From JAGOUY01 sp964562155 (GTDB taxonomy: Bacteria; Patescibacteriota; Patescibacteriia; 2-12-FULL-60-25), in NCBI GenBank assembly GCA_964562155.1, contig CAZLRU010000003.1, positions 1-64,000 on the forward strand: a stretch of 64,000 nucleotides of DNA. Reading direction: 5' to 3'. The first letter of the stretch is position 1. Each line of letters opens with the position of its first letter. This document shows positions 61,272 through 64,000 of this stretch, one piece after another. Both the position numbers and the translations under genes were made by a program. The notes under the pieces were generated by a model. The model saw only the letters and a program-made list of their open reading frames with translations. It had not been told where the DNA came from and did no database searches.

Positions 61272-62009
61272 TTAGATGGGCAGACGCAAAAAGATTGACT
61301 CCGGGATAATGCGTAGAATCGTCATAATCACCCACCAAAATCCAGGTACATACATCTCCCCCGTCTTTTTAGAAAGAATAGCTGAATAAATCGTCCTTCC
61401 GACGCGTTCTGGGGACGCAAAAAGCGGACTCTTGGGGATGGAAGCGGTCATGGGCGTATCGACGTATCCGGGCTTAATCGTCAGAACACGAACCCCAAAC
61501 GGGAGAAGCTCCCCGCGCACTCCTTGCAGAAATATATTTAACGCCGCTTTCGCCGCCCCATATGTATACAAGGCAGCACGCCCCCTGTCTCCGGCCACCG
61601 ATGAAATAACCGCCAAACATCCTTGGCGCGCCTGTTTTAATCTGGGCAAGATGTGTGCCGTCAGAGCCATGACCGTGGTCGCATTCGTAAGCATGCAACC
61701 CGCGGTGACCTCAGGATTTTCACTGGCGGCTGATTGAGGCGTTAGCACTCCGTGTGCAATAAAAATGAGATCGAAGGATGAATAGGACTTATAGGCCGCC
61801 TCTATCATGGCCCCGTGAGATTCTAGTTGATCCACATCTAATACGTATGTTTCGCAGCGAATAGCTCCTCGGGCTCGTAGATCGGCAGCCACGATTTCAA
61901 GCTTGGCCTGCGAGCGCCCAACAAGAAAAAAACTCTGTTTGTCGCCGGCAAAATGACGCGCCGTTGCTTGAGCAATAGCAGAACTCGCTCCGATGATAAG
62001 AATATTCAT
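61272..62009 (-). CDS. dprE2: DprE2-like decaprenylphosphoryl-2-keto-ribose reductase (SDR)
   Basis: A 245-residue classical SDR. IIGASSAIAQATAR (5-18) binds the nicotinamide cofactor; Ser137 in VISSVAGDRGR, Tyr150 and Lys154 in YTYGAAKAAL form the triad. The SSVAGDRGR wording and the long hydrophobic C-terminus (WWVIMTILRIIPESIFLRL) match DprE2. With DprE1 it converts polyprenylphosphoryl ribose to polyprenylphosphoryl arabinose via the 2-keto intermediate. It lies 3 nt after the DprE1 stop. Confidence 0.88.
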   Translation of the reverse strand: MNILIIGASSAIAQATARHFAGDKQSFFLVGRSQAKLEIVAADLRARGAIRCETYVLDVDQLESHGAMIEAAYKSYSSFDLIFIAHGVLTPQSAASENPEVTAGCMLTNATTVMALTAHILPRLKQARQGCLAVISSVAGDRGRAALYTYGAAKAALNIFLQGVRGELLPFGVRVLTIKPGYVDTPMTASIPKSPLFASPERVGRTIYSAILSKKTGEMYVPGFWWVIMTILRIIPESIFLRLPI

Positions 62010-62012
62010 AAT

Positions 62013-63320
62013 TTAGGTAGTTACACGGCGCCAAAAACTTGAAGAAAAGGCTGGGTCCACGTACTTCGAGAAGGTCTTCCAGTTTGGGTAAAACTGTTGA
62101 AAATGTTCAGCCGACATACGAGCGTCTTTGGCAGGATAGAGACGACCTCCTAGGCCCACAACAATGACGTCGAGCTGAGCCAGGGCCGCCAGGGTCTTCT
62201 CTCCTTCAAATGGCACATCCATAGCTAGCGTTGTACCTGGACATGGAAAGGAAAGCAATCCCGGAGAAGACATTGTTCCGAACACTTTTAAAACCGATAA
62301 AAAGGAAGCCAATCCGTGCGTAAGGCTCGCCTGCAAAAGATGAGCCATCCCCTCTTTAGCCTTCTCAGGCGGTAGCACGCACTGATATTGCAAAAACCCT
62401 CTTTCTCCGTATAAACGATTCCAGTCAAGAACCGCATCAAGAGGGTAAAAGAACGGGTCGTACGAGACGAGATGGGGGGTAGCCTTGTGTATAGGGGCGT
62501 AATAATAGCAGGTATTGAAGGCTCGAATAGTGGCGCGATTTAAGAGCCATCCCGGTGCATCACAAGGAATCCGAATGGAGGGAATCAGTGATTGCTTTAC
62601 TGCTTTCTGCTCTGGCTCAGGAGCGTGGTCCCCGTGCAAAAAGATCCCCCGACCAAAGGACCGTCCACGCGCGGTGGTATCGAGCCAGGCAGCTGAATAT
62701 GGTTCCGTCTTCGTTCGCTCTGACAGCAAAAAAAATTCCTCTAACGAATGAAAGCGCTCTGCCTGCATCCGAATCCAAGGTGAGGCTATTTTCTTGAGTT
62801 GAATCTCTGCCCAGGTAATAACACCCGTCAGTCCCAATCCACCAATAGTGGCGGTAAATAATTCTTTATTTTCGGTAGGGGTGCACACATATCTTTCTCC
62901 ATTTGAGCGTACCAACTCAAAGGCACGGATGTGGCGACCAAACGTACCGTCTTGGTGATGATTTTTGCCATGTACATCATTTGCGATTGCTCCGCCCATG
63001 GTCACAAATTTTGTTCCTGGGGTAACCGGTAAAAACCATCCTCTGGGGACAATCATCTCTAATATCTCCGCCAAACTCATCCCGGCTTCCGTACGTAAAA
63101 TACCCGTCGCGCTATCGAAGGCTTGTACATGGTTCAAGGCCAATACATCAATCACGGTCCCCCCCCCATTCAAACAGCTATCCCCATAACTTCGGCCCAA
63201 GCCATAGGCCAACAGGGGCCGACCCACGGGAAGCTGATCAGTTGCCCACTGCAGTTTAACAACGGTTTTTGGCGACACCTTTGGATAACGCCCCCAAGAA
63301 GAATAGTCAGATGAAGACAT
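62013..63320 (-). CDS. dprE1: DprE1-like decaprenylphosphoryl-ribose oxidase (FAD)
   Basis: A 435-residue flavoprotein. YGLGRSYGDSCLN (39-51), TPGTKFVTMGGAIANDVHGK (100-119) and NHHQDGTFGRHI (120-131) are the FAD-binding wording of DprE1, and LYPAKDAR near 398 holds the Lys equivalent to Lys418 of the mycobacterial enzyme. In the PGTTLAMDVPF block, Ala366 stands where mycobacterial DprE1 has Cys387 (WNICVDF). It oxidises the 2'-OH of polyprenylphosphoryl ribose. DprE2 and the UbiA-like gene flank it within 3 nt, so the three genes form one operon. Confidence 0.92.
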   Translation of the reverse strand: MSSSDYSSWGRYPKVSPKTVVKLQWATDQLPVGRPLLAYGLGRSYGDSCLNGGGTVIDVLALNHVQAFDSATGILRTEAGMSLAEILEMIVPRGWFLPVTPGTKFVTMGGAIANDVHGKNHHQDGTFGRHIRAFELVRSNGERYVCTPTENKELFTATIGGLGLTGVITWAEIQLKKIASPWIRMQAERFHSLEEFFLLSERTKTEPYSAAWLDTTARGRSFGRGIFLHGDHAPEPEQKAVKQSLIPSIRIPCDAPGWLLNRATIRAFNTCYYYAPIHKATPHLVSYDPFFYPLDAVLDWNRLYGERGFLQYQCVLPPEKAKEGMAHLLQASLTHGLASFLSVLKVFGTMSSPGLLSFPCPGTTLAMDVPFEGEKTLAALAQLDVIVVGLGGRLYPAKDARMSAEHFQQFYPNWKTFSKYVDPAFSSSFWRRVTT

Positions 63321-63322
63321 AG

Positions 63323-64000
63323 TTATAGAGCAAGGATCAAAGAAAGACAGGCCAGGACACCAACGATCCGGCTAGCCGTATCCTGCATTGCAAATGAAAC
63401 TGGATCATCATGCATTTCTCCTCTCCACGTGAGAAACCAGACGCGCATGAGCCAGTACAACAGCACGGCAACGACTCCCCACAAAAGAGTGGGGTGATGA
63501 TAGAGCGAGGCGACCTCTAGACTATTAATATAGAGCGCCAAGACCAGTAGAGACAAAAAACCCGCGTTCACACCAAAGAGAGCAAGCATTAAAAGATCGT
63601 CTATGACGTACCCTCTACCGTTTACCGGCGTGAGCATACCCTTGTTCGCATCCCGCCAAAGAGTTAGCTCCCCCACCCGCTTCAGGCAGCCTAATCCGAC
63701 AAAAAAGAAAGCGGCAAACGCTAAGAGCCAAGGAGTTACCGTGATACCCGTTGCTACAGCTCCAGCTATTAATCTATACACATAAAAGAATGCTAATGCC
63801 AGAACATCAACAATAGGCATGCGCTTTAACCATAGAGAGTAGACGAGCGTAGCACATACATACCCCCCTACCATGAGCGCAAAAGTCGGTGACACCCCCC
63901 AGACACTACCGATAATCGCAAGCAGCAAGCACACGATCGCCAAAGAGAGCCCGACAGGGATCGAAAGCGCTCCGGCGGCGAATGGTCTAAATCGTTTACG
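63323..64000 (-). CDS. UbiA-family 5-phosphoribosyl-polyprenol transferase (partial)
   Basis: The start of the gene lies beyond the window edge. The frame is open to base 64000 and begins RKRFRPFAAGALS, the UbiA-family motif (RxRPxAxGxLS). About seven membrane segments follow, with KRMPIVDVLALAFFYVYRLI and LKRVGELTLWRD as the second Asp-rich area. In context it is the homologue of mycobacterial Rv3806c, which moves phosphoribose to polyprenol phosphate and supplies the DprE1 substrate. The TTG at 63943 is not the true start. Confidence 0.85.
   Translation of the reverse strand, partial: RKRFRPFAAGALSIPVGLSLAIVCLLLAIIGSVWGVSPTFALMVGGYVCATLVYSLWLKRMPIVDVLALAFFYVYRLIAGAVATGITVTPWLLAFAAFFFVGLGCLKRVGELTLWRDANKGMLTPVNGRGYVIDDLLMLALFGVNAGFLSLLVLALYINSLEVASLYHHPTLLWGVVAVLLYWLMRVWFLTWRGEMHDDPVSFAMQDTASRIVGVLACLSLILAL

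Noticed and set aside
1..64000. CRISPR arrays, insertion sequences, prophage and replication origins
   Set aside because: No evenly spaced short repeats, transposase-like proteins, terminal inverted repeats or DnaA-box clusters were seen; the only direct repeat found is the 129-bp pair inside the lipoprotein gene.

Overview
The window looks like a chromosomal segment of a Candidate Phyla Radiation (Patescibacteria, probably Parcubacteria-like) bacterium. This is inferred from tight packing with ATGA stop/start overlaps, start codons that often sit exactly 6 nt behind a TANNNT -10 box (leaderless transcripts), a MurE that lacks its N-terminal domain, a UDP-sugar dehydrogenase that lacks its C-terminal domain, and a huge glycan locus. 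No rRNA or ribosomal protein gene is present, so the lineage cannot be fixed here. Base composition is balanced apart from two sharply bounded, very GC-rich single-gene islands.

Region 1 (1-10.8 kb) is cell-cycle and envelope housekeeping: gyrB, a membrane-anchored hypothetical protein, rodA, a secreted hypothetical protein, tRNA-Gly(CCC), tRNA-Thr(CGT), then on the minus strand a SurA-N-like anchored protein, an FtsB/DivIC protein, a PH-domain membrane protein, murE and a CDP-alcohol phosphatidyltransferase. GC-rich island 1 (about 5.88-6.87 kb) lies between the tRNAs and this minus-strand group.

Region 2 (10.8-64 kb) is a cell-surface polysaccharide or glycoprotein locus of about 53 kb. 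It holds an initiating sugar-phosphate transferase, an oligosaccharide flippase, many GT2 and GT4 glycosyltransferases, eight large multi-membrane-span proteins that resemble GT-C (GT39/PMT) enzymes, GtrA and DUF2304 partners, nucleotide-sugar enzymes (two UDP-GlcNAc 2-epimerases, a UXS-like decarboxylase, a GalE-like epimerase, a short UDP-sugar dehydrogenase), two AsnB-type amidotransferases, three methyltransferases, a radical SAM protein, a GMC oxidoreductase with a small partner, and at the right edge DprE1, DprE2 and a UbiA-type transferase, the D-arabinofuranose donor pathway. Polyprenol-phosphate sugar synthases (GT2) probably feed the GT-C proteins outside the membrane.

Three points stand out. 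(i) Three consecutive genes at 24.3-27.1 kb form a split ATP-citrate lyase (citryl-CoA synthetase large and small subunits plus citryl-CoA lyase), placed inside the glycan locus. (ii) Islands 1 and 2 (5958-6851 and 29073-30977) each encode one Asp/Ala/Val-rich lipoprotein of the style seen in Myxococcota, with Shine-Dalgarno sequences and 5' leaders unlike the leaderless neighbours; they are strong transfer candidates. (iii) The DprE1/DprE2/UbiA set suggests a D-arabinofuranose-containing surface glycan, and its DprE1 has Ala where the mycobacterial enzyme has the benzothiazinone-reactive Cys. No gap longer than about 260 bases lacks a gene.
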